From Cepaea nemoralis (taxonomy: Eukaryota; Mollusca; Gastropoda; Stylommatophora; Helicidae): DNA of 64,000 nucleotides. The translations under genes were made by a program, and so were the position numbers. Location of the stretch: positions 695,001-759,000 of the forward strand of contig JACEFZ010025808.1 in NCBI GenBank assembly GCA_014155875.1, in the 5' to 3' direction. Position 1 is the first letter of the stretch; the number at the start of each line of letters is the position of its first letter. The notes under the pieces were generated by a model. That model was not told the origin of the DNA, made no database searches, and saw nothing but the letters and a program-made list of their open reading frames with translations. Below are positions 22,001-37,000 of the stretch, piece by piece.

Positions 22001-25000
22001 CACTGGAGTTCACAGCCAGTGAACGCTAGTAAGCAAGTGCCTTGCCGGCTGGTGTGACCAGTCATGGAGGGCGATGTTGTAATCTCCAAGAGCATATAAC
22101 AAATGGCGTGCTGACACATTTCAGTGACATGACAAGAGACTGTCCAGCATCTTCTATTTGCTGCCTTCCTCTATCTCTCTTGCCATAAATCTTTCCAGTT
22201 TCTCTCTGGTCATAATGTGGCCACAAAATTATGAATGTCTATTTCAGATGTTTGTGATAAATTGTCTATATGTTTTAGCCTCTTACAAAATGATTATATT
22301 ACTCGTTTTTGCTATCCAAGGAATTTTCAGCCTTGTTCCACAATGAATGAATCACCAGAAAATGAAAAGTAGATTGTGAGCTTTACAAGAACATGATTAC
22401 AAGAAACAAAATGGACGTTGGGGCTAAAGTCTTTGTCAGCACAGAATAAACAAACACAAACTGACACAACTTACATGAAAGACACTACATGAAATGTTTA
22501 ATATAACAGTTATGTATCTGTATCCTTGTGGTTGGATACGCCTCCTGTTCAATCAATGCATATGATGACTTATAATGGAGTGAATGAACTGGGTGTGTGG
22601 TTAATGTGGGTTAATGAACCAAAGGTCAATAACGTCACAGGCCCAGGGATTGGCCTAGCTACCCGGGGGAAGAACACCAGCAAGGGAGAAGGGGAGGCGC
22701 CCACATGAGCGATCAGTAAAATAGAGATTAGAAGTGGACAATACTACTGCGGGAACTGAGGGGGTGGTGAGGAGTAGAAGTTAAATGAAACTGTGTTGGA
22801 CACTGAGGCTGTCAGGGGAAGGTGAACCCAACTGGAAAATGAAATGGGTTTCCAATGTCTTATTATCACATTCGTGAGATGCACAAGATTTGATGGCAGT
22901 GACCTGATTGTCAGCCATACTACCGTGGTTATTCTAGCATTGTTTTGTAGGCCCACATGTACCAGGCTTCAAGGAATGTTGTTTGTTTAATAACTGTCCA
23001 GAATTTAGTCAAATGTTCAGTATGGCTGTATGTCAGATGCCAGAATTCTTTGTTTAACCTTCAATGGCAGGGATGTATAGATTAAATGTTCTTCATTTTC
23101 AAAACAATTTATTTCCTTAGTGAATTTAAGCACAGAAGTCACAAACAATATGTTGCACGATTTATTGCCTGGCATATTTCACTGCATCTCGTGAGGTGCA
23201 TACTACAATATTATATATCATATTCAGTCATATATAATACAATGTTTAACTCTGCAGTATTCACCTGATGAGATGCAGCAAAAAATGTCAGGCAATAAAT
23301 TGTACAACATATTGTTTCTGGCTTCTGTGTTGAAGTTCTTCATTTTATGAAACAGTTGTTGCTTGTCCTATTCTGTTTCTTTATCTCTGTGTTACATCTT
23401 CCACCTGAGGTTATCCTTGTGCCTAGACACTTTAATTTTTGTATTTAAAAAGACTTGACTACTTTGCCATGGAAACTCCTGATAATTTTCGTAATTGCAC
23501 AAACCAACACATTAACCTAGTCTGATAAATTTATTGGTAGCTATGGTAGTCCAGTAACTGGCACACTTTCCTGTGAGCTCAGCACTCCTCAAAGCCCGTT
23601 TTATCCAATCCGAGGCTGCCCAGCTTGAAGCAGGTAATAGGTCTCAACTGAGATCTCTGGTGCCATGCTCTGAGATCTTTCCCATTGTTGGAAGTGACCC
23701 CTGGTACCATACTCTGAGATCGCTCCCATTGTTGGAAGTGACCCCTGGTGCCATACTCTGAGATCTCTCCCATTGTTGGAAGTGACCCCTAGTACCATAC
23801 TCTGAGATCGCTCCCATTGTTGGAAGTGACCCCTGGTGCCATACTCTGAGATCTTTCCCATTGTTGGAAGTGACCCCTAGTACCATACTCTGAGATCTCT
23901 CCCATTGTTGGAAGTGACCCCTGGTGCCATACTCTGAGATCTCTCCCATTGTTGGAAGTGACCCCTAGTACCATACTCTGAGATCTCTCCCATTGTTGGA
24001 AGTGACCCCTAGTACCATACTCTGAGATCGCTCCCATTGTTGGAAGTGACCCCTGGTGCCATACTCTGAGATCTCTCCCATTGTTGGAAGTGACCCCTAG
24101 TACCATACTCTGAGATCGCTCCCATTGTTGGAAGTGACCCCTGGTGCCATACTCTGAGATCTCTCCAATTATTGGAAGTGACCCCTAGTACCATACTCTG
24201 AGATCTCTCCCATTGTTGGAAGTGACCCCTGGTACCATACTCTGAGATCTCTCCCATTGTTGGAAGTGACCACTAGTACCATGCTCTGAGATCTCTCCCA
24301 TTGTTGGAAGTGATCCCTGGTACCATACTATGAGATCTCTCCCATTGTTGGAAGTGACCCCTAGTACCATGCTCCGAGATCTCTCCCATTGTTGGAAGTG
24401 ACCCCTGGTACCATACTCTGAGATCTGAGATCTCTCCAATTATTGGAAGAGACCCCTGGTGCCATGCTCTGAGATCTGAGATCTCTCCCATTGTTGGAAG
24501 TGACCCCTGGTGCCATGCTCTGAGATCTCTCCCATTGTTGGAAGAGACCCCTGGTGCCATGCTCTGAGATCTGAGATCGCTCCCATTGTTGGAAGTGACC
24601 CCTGGTACCATGCTGTAGGATCTCTTCCATTGTTGGAAGTGACCTGGTGCCATGCTGAGATCTGAGATCGCTCCCATTGTTGGAAGTGACCCCTGGTGTC
24701 ATGCTCTGAGATCTCTCCCATTGTTGGAAGTGACCCCTGGTGTCATGCTCTGAGACCTCTCCCATTGTTGGAAGTGACCCCTGGTACCATACTCTGAGAT
24801 CTCTCCCACTGTTGGAAGTGACCCCTAGTACAATGCAAAAAATGTATATTGGATAAGTCACCCTTTATTTTACCTGTGTAAGATGGAGTTCTTTGTAAGG
24901 TGTGTACATTGTGTCTGAGTCTAGTATGTCTCTTCTTTTCGCAGAAGATAAATATACCTAATTGTTTGCAATTCATACTGAATGTAAAAAAAAAAATTTT

Positions 25001-28000
25001 TGCGTATCCCTTACGGGACGTTGCAGTCAACACCAGCATTTTCAGCTGTTGTTGATGTACTAGGCAAGTGTTACGTTCAGTAGTTTGCCATTGCTTTCTG
25101 CAACATCCTGTAAAGGATATGCAATTAACTTTAACTTTCACCCACCCACTTCACTACCCATGAGTGTCCGTGCTTGCACACATACAGAATCTTAGTTTGC
25201 CACTCCAGAACCAGTGAGAAACCTCATGTGGAGAATGAACCCAGGACATATGCAGGTATAAAACTCTACCACAGAAACGTCCGCTAACCAACCTAAAGCA
25301 AACATCTCAGTTACCTCTTGTGGCGGCAGCTGCAACTTAAGATCTGTTGCCCTGTCAGATACCTGTGGTGACCTTTCTCCCTCTGTTACGGAAGACAACG
25401 AGGCTGCTGGGGCTGCTGGCATGTTCTGACCGCCAATGGCTTGCATTGAGGATGGAAATGGGATCACCTCAGCATCATCCAGCTCCTGTGTCAACATTTA
25501 GTGGAGAAGGATGAGCATGGGCATTATTTTCATGATAAATATAGTCATTCCAGCAACGGAGATAAAATGCTTCGGACACATCATGGGGACTGCGTAATAC
25601 ATTTAAGCATCAAAGACAAAGTGCTTCCGTCACATCTTGGAAGTCATCAAAGACAAAGTGCTTCCATCACATCTTGGAAGTCATCAAAGTCAAAGTGCTT
25701 CCGTCACATCTTGGAAGTGGCGTGCTATAATTAAATGAGTGCTCTCCAGAAGGTGTCACAAGTAAATGGGTCAGTGAGCTAGCTAATACATGTGTGTGTG
25801 TGTACCAGGGACAATCAAGTTTAGTCTAATAATGGTTGGATCATGTCACAAAGGTTAGTCATTGATCTCCTTACAGTAAATGAGTGCACGTGTGGACTTT
25901 TGAAATGAAGGATCTTGAAGAACAACAAATTTGTGTAAAGTTCAGTTACAAAGTAGCTAAAAGGAGGTCAGCACGGCTGAATGGACAAAAGTACTTGTTC
26001 TTATTAAACTCCTGTATGCTGATGCCGAGTGGGAGGTTGAGCCTCAACATCTATCAAAGTATAGGACAGAGTGCAGTGGGAGGTTGAGCCTCAACATCTA
26101 TCGAAGTATGGGACAGAGTGCAGTGGGAGGTTGAGCCTCAACATCTATCTAAGAATGGGGAGTAAGAGAGGAAGAAAACTGGAATATAACATCAGCAAAT
26201 GGACTGGAAAGGGGATGTTCTACTTTACCCTCAAGGTGAGAGACAGAGAATGTTGGAGACCAATGACAGATTAGTCCCATCTAAGGTCAAGGAAAAACAG
26301 AAAACCTGGCTTGTACACTGTACTGATTGCCAGATTGTAGAACTTTAATTCTCAGTTCTCAAGGAAAATCTGTCACCAGATTCCAGCAATGGTAGAAAAC
26401 TGTTTTAATGATAATTTGATAATTTCAAACTGAGATTACGATTCTGTGTAATTATGTTATAATTTACCAGCTTGGACTTAAAAATACAGACTATATGATT
26501 TGAATACCACACTGTAAAGTTGTGAGATGCTCTTTTTACCTGTCTAAGCCATGTAGGAATACTGCTTTCCATAAAAACATCTGCAGAGGCAGGTTGAGAG
26601 CAGGGAGGGAAGAAGACTTCTGGAGAATAAATGTCCTCCGCAATATCTGGCAACACAAAGTCACTGAATGAATCAGCAATGCCTGCAGCTTCCTGGAGTC
26701 GATCGTTTTCCTGGATCAAGTCGAGAGACTCACCACTGGCTGAAAGGCAACAGCATTCAAACCAGTCAACTCTCATTCATGAAAAAGTTCAAGCAATAAT
26801 GTAAAAGACTATCCTCATAACCCCTACATAGGATATTGCAGTGTGAGTCCTGAAATCAGGCATATTCTACCATGCACTTTAAAATACAATTCCTGTTACT
26901 TCATGACTGAGATGCTGGCCACTACACTGCCAAGGCTCGTTTGGTATATGGTGTATGTATGTGTGTGTTTGATGTAAGTATGTACGCAGGTATGTGTGTT
27001 TTCATGAATGTGTGTGTGCACGTGTGTCTGCCTGTCTCATAACATGGTAATATGCATTGTTTATGTTTACAACATTCATTTGACAATGTTTTTTTCCCTA
27101 TGTGAATGTATCATGCACTATTTATGAATGAAAGATGAGAGATTAGAAGGGCTGAATGTAAGATGAGCCTGCATGCCTAATTTGTGACGCTTTGAAAATA
27201 AAGTTCGTTCGTTCGATTGGTGTGAGCCACATATTTGTATAGACCAATCAGCTCTCTGTGGGTCATCTGATCAATATCAAGCCAGTAGCCTTGACTTCCC
27301 AGAATGTTTTCTGGCACCTATTTTTAGACTGGGTTGACCTGGAAGCCCAGGACGGTGTCCAGAAATCCTTGTCTTGAGAGGGGTTTGAACACATGACTAC
27401 AGGGCTGGGAGGCGAGTATGCCAGCCACTGTTCCACCAGGGCTCCCACACTTGGTGCCAGGTAACAGGGATACAACCAGGCAACTCTCACACAAGACAGC
27501 CATCCATCCATCATGCGCCATGCTGATAAACATGGGCAGTCATGTTCTGCCATCTCACTCGATCACCAGAGTCATGGATCAGCTCCGTGTTCCTGTCTCA
27601 ACCATGCCACATGGCCAAGCCATCCAGGTTTTTACTTCTCGGTCTTCCCCTTGGTCTCTTCCCTTCGATCTTGCCAGTTGTCATCAAGTTCTCCAAGTCA
27701 TTTCTTCTCATGACATGCCCAAAATATTTTGACTGTCTGCATCTAATGTCTCTAATCAGTTTATGATCTTCATTTGTTTCTTGAAGGACTTGTTCATTGG
27801 TTTTTCTGTCTGTCCATGGTATTCTTTGCACTTTCCTCAGAAACCACATTTCCACAGCCATCAGATGTTTTTCAGCTTGTCTGCTCATTGTCCACGCTTC
27901 ACATCCATGTGAAGGTTCTATGTAGCACTTCAACCCTTTTTCTCGTTTCAATTTATATCTGTTTATTGGTCAGTATGTTTTTCATCTTGCTAAAGGTTAC

Positions 28001-31000
28001 CTTCACCATCACACTGAATAAATAAACTCAGGCACTCTCTCACACAAGACAGCCATCACACTGAATAAATAAACTCAGGCACTCTCACACAAGACAGCCA
28101 TCGCACTGAATAAATAAACTCAGGCACTCTCACACAAGACAGCCATCACACTGAATAAATAAACTCAGGCACTCTCTCACACAAGACAGCCATCACACTG
28201 AATAAATAAACTCAGGCACTCTCTCACAAGACAGCCATCACACTGAATAAATAAACTCAGGCACTCTCTCACACAAGACAGCCATCACACTGAATAAATA
28301 AACTCAGGCACTCTCTCACACAAGACAGCCATCACACTGAATAAATAAACTCAGGCAACTCTCACACAAGACAGCCATCACACTGAATAAATAAACTCAG
28401 GCAACTCTCACACAAGACAGCCATCACACTGAATAAATAAACTCAGGCACTCTCTCACAAGACAGCCATCACACTGAATAAATAAACTCAGGCAACTCTC
28501 ACACAAGACAGCCATCACACTGAATAAATAAACTCAGGCACTCTCACACAAGACAGCCATCACACTGAATAAATAAACTCAGGCAACTCTCACACAAGAC
28601 AGCCATCACACCGAATAAATAAACTCAGGCACTCTCTCACACAAGACAGCCATCACACTGAATAAATAAACTCAGGCAACTCTCACACAAGACAGCCATC
28701 ACACCGAATAAATAAACTCAGGCACTCTCTCACACAAGACAGCCATCACACTGAATAAATAAACTCAGGCACTCTCTCACAAGACAGCCATCACACTGAA
28801 TAAATAAACTCAGGCACTCTCACACAAGACAGCCATCACACTGAATAAATAAACTCAGGCAACTCTCACACAAGACAGCCATCACACTGAATAAATAAAC
28901 TCAGGCAACTCTCACACAAGACAGCCATCACACTGAATAAATAAACTCAGGCACTCTCTCACACAAGACAGCCATCACACTGAATAAATAAACTCAGGCA
29001 CTCTCTCACAAGACAGCCATCACACTGAATAAATAAACTCAGGCACTCTCACACAAGACAGCCATCACACTGAATAAATAAACTCAGGCAACTCTCACAC
29101 AAGACAGCCATCACACTGAATAAATAAACTCAGGCAACTCTCACACAAGACAGCCATCACACTGAATAAATAAACTCAGGCAACTCTCACACAAGACAGC
29201 CATCACACCGAATAAATAAACTCAGGCACTCTCTCACACAAGACAGCCATCACACTGAATAAATAAACTCAGGCACTCTCTCACAAGACAGCCATCACAC
29301 TGAATAAATAAACTCAGGCAACTCTCACACAAGACAGCCATCACACTGAATAAATAAACTCAGGCACTCTCACACAAGACAGCCATCACACTGAATAAAT
29401 AAACTCAGGCACTCTCTCACAAGACAGCCATCACACTGAATAAATAAACTCAGGCAACTCTCACACAAGACAGCCATCACACTGAATAAATAAACTCAGG
29501 CAACTCTCACACAAGACAGCCATCACACTGAATAAATAAACTCAGGCAACTCTCACACAAGACAACCATCACACTGAATAAATAAACTCAGGCAACTCTC
29601 ACACAAGACAGCCATCACACTGAATAAATAAACTCAGGCAACTCTCACACAAGACAGCCATCACGCTGAATAAATAAACTCAGGCAACTCTCACACAAGA
29701 CAGCCATCACACTGAATAAATAAACTCAGGCACTCTCTCACAAGACAGCCATCACGCTGAATAAATAAACTCAGGCACTCTCTCACAAGACAGCTATAAC
29801 GCTGAATAAATAAACTCAGGCAACTCTCACACAAGACAGCCATCACACTGAATAAATAAACTCAGGCAACTCTCACACAAGACAGCCATCACACTGAATA
29901 AATAAACTCAGGCAACTCTCACACAAGACAGCCATCACACTGAATAAATAAACTCAGGCAACTCTCACACAAGACAGCCATCACACTGAATAAATAAACT
30001 CAGGCAACTCTCACACAAGACAGCCATCACGCTGAATAAATAAACTCAGGCACTCTCTCACAAGACAGCTATAACGCTGAATAAATAAACTCAGGCACTC
30101 TCTCACAAGACAGCCATCACGCTGAATAAATAAACTTAGGCACTCTCTCACAAGACAGCCATCACACTGAATAAATAAACTCAGGCACTCTCACACAAGA
30201 CAGCCATCACACTGAATAAATAAACTCAGGCAACTCTCACACAAGACAGCCATCACACTGAATAAATAAACTCAGGCAACTCTCACACAAGACAGCCATC
30301 ACACTGAATAAATAAACTCAGGCAACTCTCACACAAGACAGCCATCACACTGAATAAATAAACTCAGGCAACTCTCACACAAGACAGCCATCACACTGAA
30401 TAAATAAACTCAGGCACTCTCTCACAAGACAGCCATCACGCTGAATAAATAAACTCAGGCACTCTCTCACAAGACAGCTATAACGCTGAATAAATAAACT
30501 CAGGCAACTCTCACACAAGACAGCCATCACACTGAATAAATAAACTCAGGCAACTCTCACACAAGACAGCCATCACACTGAATAAATAAACTCAGGCAAC
30601 TCTCACACAAGACAGCCATCACACTGAATAAATAAACTCAGGCAACTCTCACACAAGACAGCCATCACACTGAATAAATAAACTCAGGCAACTCTCACAC
30701 AAGACAGCCATCACACTGAATAAATAAACTCAGGCAACTCTCACACAAGACAGCCATCACGCTGAATAAATAAACTCAGGCACTCTCTCACAAGACAGCT
30801 ATAACGCTGAATAAATAAACTCAGGCACTCTCTCACAAGACAGCCATCACGCTGAATAAATAAACTTAGGCACTCTCTCACAAGACAGCCATCACACTGA
30901 ATAAATAAACTCAGGCACTCTCACACAAGACAGCCATCACACTGAATAAATAAACTCAGGCACTCTCACACAAGACAACCATCACACTGAATAAATAAAT

Positions 31001-34000
31001 AAACATGAAGAGATCAGACAACTGCCATATTTCGTGTCACATTATGATGACAGATTCTGGAGATGGTTATGATAACTGGAGATTTTGAGTGTGTTAGAGA
31101 CAGAGGAAGAAAATGCCAGATGTTTTGACAGAACTGTATGCAAGACAATCAATGATCAAAACTATCAAGAAGACACCATAGATGTTTGGGCAGTCACATG
31201 ATCACCTGTGCCACTCAAAATTGCACATGATGATGATGTAATATGAAGCAACTCTTGTATATGTAATTTAAAATGGAATAAAGAAAAGGAATGATAGAAC
31301 ACAAAGAAATATAGAAAAGAGAAAAATGCTATGAACAATCAAAAGATTTGAGTGAGGATGCTTTCAATTTCACTTTTGAACATAAATGCTATAGAAAAGT
31401 TCTTAGAATATTGTTGACTAAGAATAATACTGATGCTCTAAAGCAGTGGTTCTCAACCTTTTTTGGCCCATGCCCCCCTTCTCCATATTTTCAGAACGTC
31501 ATTCCCCCTCCCCCTTCCTATAAAAAATGTGGCCCGTTCCCCCCCTCCTTCACCGTATTTTCAGAATGTCAATACCCCCCTTTCATATTTCTTATCTAAA
31601 AATCCCCCCACCCCTATACAGTATACGTAAAAATGTAAGGTAAATTTAATAGCACATACTAAAACAAGTCTAGACATCCACATAAAACATGATTTGTGGG
31701 TCTACTGTCTTTATAAAATGAATTTTAGAAGGGTGAGACGTACTTAACTGTAAAGTATGAAGGGAAAAACAATATCAAGTAATCGGTTCTTGTATTAACG
31801 CGATCTTGAAATGGTCTTCATTCCCCCCTGGAAACCCTAAAATTCCCCCCACCGATTGAGAACCACTGCTCTAAAGATATGAACATTGAAGAACTCTGGC
31901 CCATGAACAATATTGTGTCTCAGAAACTGACATACTTAGACCATATTAAATGTCACACTGGCTTGGAAGGAACAGTGTTGGGGGGGGGGGGGGGCATGAA
32001 TCTGGGGGGAAGAAGCAATGGTTGCCCAGCACGACAATGGACACAGGACGTCAGGGTGCAAGAGGCAGGACACCTGGCAAGGAATCAAGATACCTTATCA
32101 ACGAGTTGTGATGAAAGTGACACTCTGCAAAGAATCGACTACATGGTGTAAACTCTATTGCTGCAGAGGTTAACATATTTTAGCTATAAAATCTTCAATA
32201 TTGAAAATGCTATTTCCTTCCTCTACGCAAGACTGGCATCTTGCCATCTTGAGAGACGATAGTTTGTAAAATAAAGTTATACCTCCTTATAGCACAAAGA
32301 CTGGACTGAATTTAGAGATCATGTGTTGCCCATGCAGCATGATCTCTCTCTCTCGGCCTGCCTAGTTTACTCCAGAGGACAGGTAACACCAATACGTCTA
32401 GAACAAGACAAGCTGCTGATCAGCAAAGCAATGATCTATCTGTCTGCCTGTCGGAGGATCCATCCTAGACCAGTTACTGACCAAGGCTTAGGGTCTGGTC
32501 TGCCCTGCCATGACAGTCTTTAGGTTGCATTTCCTCACGCCAGGATAAGGCTTGTACCCTTCCAATTGCACTACGCTGTCTGAAGCCATTGGCACAATGT
32601 GTGGTGTTGGGTTTGTTGAGTGCTGCCCAACATTCAGTGCTAACAGAAAGTACTGCCTACTCAAGTTACATGAGAAAATAGACAGCATTGGAGAGATCAT
32701 ATACCTTCACTGCCTTCTTCTAGTACTTCAGTTTATGTGCACTATTTCCATTCTTCTCTGCTTTTAACTATCTCTCATTGGATGTTCTCTTTCTTGTCAC
32801 ATCAATCATCACATCTTGCTGACAGAAGAAGACAATACTGGGTGCGTTGGAAGAGTGCCATAGATTATGGTCAACAATTTAACTTCTCTAGAACACAGAT
32901 GTAGCAGTCTGCTACAGAATTCCCTACCCATGACCAGTCCAACAGTTGAGATAAATGTTTGACTTGTTAAGATGGAATGAAATCTAGGGTAAGGTCCTAA
33001 CAGATTTGAGACTGGGACACTGGTCATGTGACAAGAGTCAGGGAAAAAAAGTCTTACAGAAGAGGTAACAGGAATAACTAGTTATACTGCCGCTAACTGA
33101 CTCCTCCCTGTACGAATATTAAATAAAGAATGATTATAACAACAGGGAAGAGAAGAAAGTATCTCTCAGACTCATTCGCTCTAAGCCCACTGTCTCAGGA
33201 AATTATGATATTGAAAAGGTGGGTAAAGTTTAATAAATAAAGAGTATCACTAAACAAAAAAGACATGCACATAACATCTGATGGCTGTGGAGATGTGGTT
33301 TCTGAGGAGAATGCAAAGAATACCATGGACAGGCAGAAAAACCAATGAGGAAGTCCTACAAGAAACCAATTAAAATTGTAAACTGATCAGAAAAATGCAA
33401 TGTCTCACTTGATAGTCAAGGTGTTTTGGGCACATAATGAGGAGAAACAAACTGAAGAATTTAGTAGCAACTGGCACAATTCTTGGAAAAATAGGAACGG
33501 GAAGGCTGAGAGACAAATATCTGGATGACTTGGCCACATGGAAGAATTGAGATAAGAACACAGGGCTGATTCAATATTCTAGCACATGATGATGATGAAT
33601 GATAGATTGGTTTTGGATATATTTAAGTCACAAGTGATGGGTATCATGACGAGGGTAAAGTTCTATAAACTCTTTGGCTTGGAGTCAGTAGGGTTTTTGG
33701 GGATGATACAGAATCACCTGAGGAGCGGCTGGCCGAGTGGCTAGAACACCGGACTCTGATTCAGGAGACCCGGATTCAATCCCTCGGTAAGGGTGGGATT
33801 TTTTTCTGTCGGGGGCAAAAAGAAAATTCTAACCGGCGACTGTACTAGCCAGACGGAATTTTATTCCTCAGGCTCAAAGACCCCTCTGCCATACACCGCA
33901 AGGTACTATGTTGGCAGTGAATGACAGTTTTTTTACAGAATCACCTGAGAGTTGTTGATGACTTCTGCTTTCCCCCCAGCTTACGTCACTCAATAACTTC

Positions 34001-37000
34001 GCCTAACAGGATTCTTGCTGATGGGTCTGAGCTGGACTTCAAGACAGACTTCACTCGCTAGTGGACGTGGTGCTTTGATTCAGGGACCTGCACTCTTTCT
34101 GAATGGTTGAATATTACCAGCTGCTTGGTATCCATTGTTCCGTGTGGGAGTTCTACTATGTCCAGACTGATGTGTGTTTGATGAACACACAATTTTACAC
34201 GAGGTACATCAGAAGATGCTATCTGCTAGGGCTTTTGGATACAGCCAGCAGTTATTGTTAACAATACCTCTTGAGTGTTCTTGTGTGTGATTCCTTCAAG
34301 ATGTACATGCTGGTACTGCAATGCACCAATTCTTCAATGAAATAGCTGCCATTCCTTCAGTAGCTGATGATGAACACTAAAATAGCAGTTCTGTAGATAT
34401 TTCTGCTGTAGCCTGATAGATGGCTTCAGCTGAATGAGAACGGAAGTCAGTCAACTTCCATGAATGTTAGTACTGTTTATGTCCCCTTATGGTTGTTTTG
34501 ATGCACAACATAATTTTCCTTAGCAGCACTGTCCCTTATCTTTATTTTGATGTACAAGTACAACACAATTTTTCCTAGTAGCACTGTCCCTTATGGTTAT
34601 TTTGATGTACAACAAAATTTTCCTAAGCACTGTCCCTTATGGTTATTTTGATGTACAACAAAATTGTCCTAAGTACTGTCCCTTATGGTTATTTTGATGT
34701 ACAACAAAATTTTCCTTTGCAGCATTGTCCTTTATGGTGGCACATCACAACCCATGCACTTTTCTATGGAAATGTGTGATGTGCCCCACTAAGACTTCTC
34801 CAAAAGTACTTGGGGCAGGAGTGAGAATTCACTCCATCCCAGTATGAGGGACATTTGAAAAACACTCATCTGTCCTGCTACCCTTCATTGGCAGGGAGGT
34901 TCAGTTTTCAAGAAACACCTTACTAGACAGTGACCATATGCACTGGCCAACCTTCCTTAGTGACCTCTGATGATATGCTTAAAACATTAATGTTACATTT
35001 CTTTGCCTCCTCGAATGGACACATGGGTGACAACATCTGTCATAAGGACACATATCTTACCTATACAGGTACACAATCAAACTGTTGAATACAATAACTT
35101 ACACTTAGAGGAAGAAACCCTGGGCTTGAGTGTCTTCTGGTTGAGAACTTTCTCTGGTGAAAGAAGTAACAGAACATCAATGAGAATCAGTGAAGAAACC
35201 TGAAAACTCCAGAGATCCCACTGATATGGCTTTAAGAGAAACTTGATGATGGCTTATTGCTCCACCATGGAGGCACCATTAAAACGCTCATTTGTTTACA
35301 ATCTTTCTTCTTCTTCTGAAGACTCAGAAAGCATGCTGAGTAGGGTGAGAACAGGCAAGCTTCGTGCAGAGTGGCTTGCTTTGCTTCGGAAGTCACGGGT
35401 GACAAGCATCGTCTGGATCTTTTCTCCGGGGCATGCTGGTGAGCTGGGGAATGAACAGGTGGACAGATTGGCTGGCTCTGCAAAACTTGGTGGAGTATTG
35501 ATGCATGATAGGGAAGACGTGGTTGTGGCCTTGTGGGAGCACATGTACACCTCGGAGGAGCAAATGGATCACCATGGTCTGGCAAGAATGCGACAGCAAA
35601 GGGTGACGAGGGGACCTGGCCGATGATCGATGCTCAGAGGAAAGGCTAGACGGACATATAATCAGATTACTACTGGTACTATTAGTGTTGGAACTCTTCG
35701 CTGGCTGCTGAGGATGGGGACAGAGCACTTATGAGAATGCCCCAAATACTGTGATGTTGGTTCCTAAATCAATCAATCAATCAATCAATCTTCTTCTGAT
35801 CTCCAGATCTTAGATCAGATGCCAGCCGTCTTGGGTAAGGGCAACAAATAGAAGGTTATGTGTGAACATTACAAAACCCTCAGCTCTTGGACTTTCAAAG
35901 TGTAGGCTGAGCAACATTTCACTAACTTGACCAAATATGTCTCCTCAAGGTTGCATCAGATGTGCTGGCAGTAATGTAGTCTGTTAAGAGGGATACACCA
36001 AACATGACATAGTGCATGTCTTTAGATTACACTCTTACAGTGGTGGAGGAGAATGTGTGTTCCCAAGCTTCGGACACATCATGGAAACAGTGCGTTATAT
36101 TCAAGCTGTGGAGATGAAATGCTTCGGACACATCATGGAAACATGACAGTAACTCAGTCTGTCTTCACATTTCAGTGATAGAAGAGATTGTTGTCTCCAC
36201 AGGTCCATGACAGGTATACTGGCAGTAAGTTGGTCTGTCTTCATTTTACAGTAACAGAAGAGATTGTATGCTTGGGACTGCACCAGATATGCTGGCAGTA
36301 ACTTAACTACTCTTAGAGGAATCTGTGTAAGTTGGACTTAAGAATATGGATCAGACTAAAATGGACACAAATGTGCTGTCTTGCTAGTAAACTGGGGACA
36401 GTTAAATGTTAACAAAAAGAAACAGGATTTTCATTTTTAATAAGACACAAACGATAGATTGTACAATTTATTGTCTGACATATTTTGTGCATCTCATCAG
36501 GTGCATGCTGCAGAAACCACGCAACATAAAACAATACAAAACATTGAATTTTCAAGCTGAAATATACAATACACATATTCCCACAGTAACTGACACCGTT
36601 CATCACAGTAATTTTAAATACACCTGGCAATAAATTGCACAACCTATTGTTTACATCTTAAATATTCAAATGTACAACAGGAAGACCTGGTATTGAAAGA
36701 CAAGATTTCCAGTCCAAATGACTTACTTGAGCTACAGACTTGACAAAAGGGTGAATGTCATTTTTTGTCATGATGATGACGATGTCATGATAAAATATTT
36801 CAGTTCAGTTAGTTCTAAGTTTCTGTGCAAATATATTTAGAGCAGATGCCGTTATGCTTACCTGCAATAATAAGTGTATGCCAGTGGCAGCATGAAAGAT
36901 ATGACACAACATGTAGCGAGCCAAATATTGGACGAGGCAGTGCTGTACACATCCCATTTGGACCGCTGCCTTGATCAGTAAACTCACCGCCAAGACGGCC

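Noticed and set aside
28010..31005. CRISPR-like array
   Set aside because: Regular repeats but no unique spacers, and the window is animal DNA with introns; it is a minisatellite.
33723..33800. Functional tRNA gene
   Set aside because: Has A- and B-box-like motifs but continues into a SINE body with a target duplication, and the arms do not form a clean cloverleaf by eye.
35243..35626. 127-codon frame as a host gene
   Set aside because: Its [16 protein letters not shown] segment is a retroelement RNase H motif and the piece ends in a LINE-like (TCAA)n tail.
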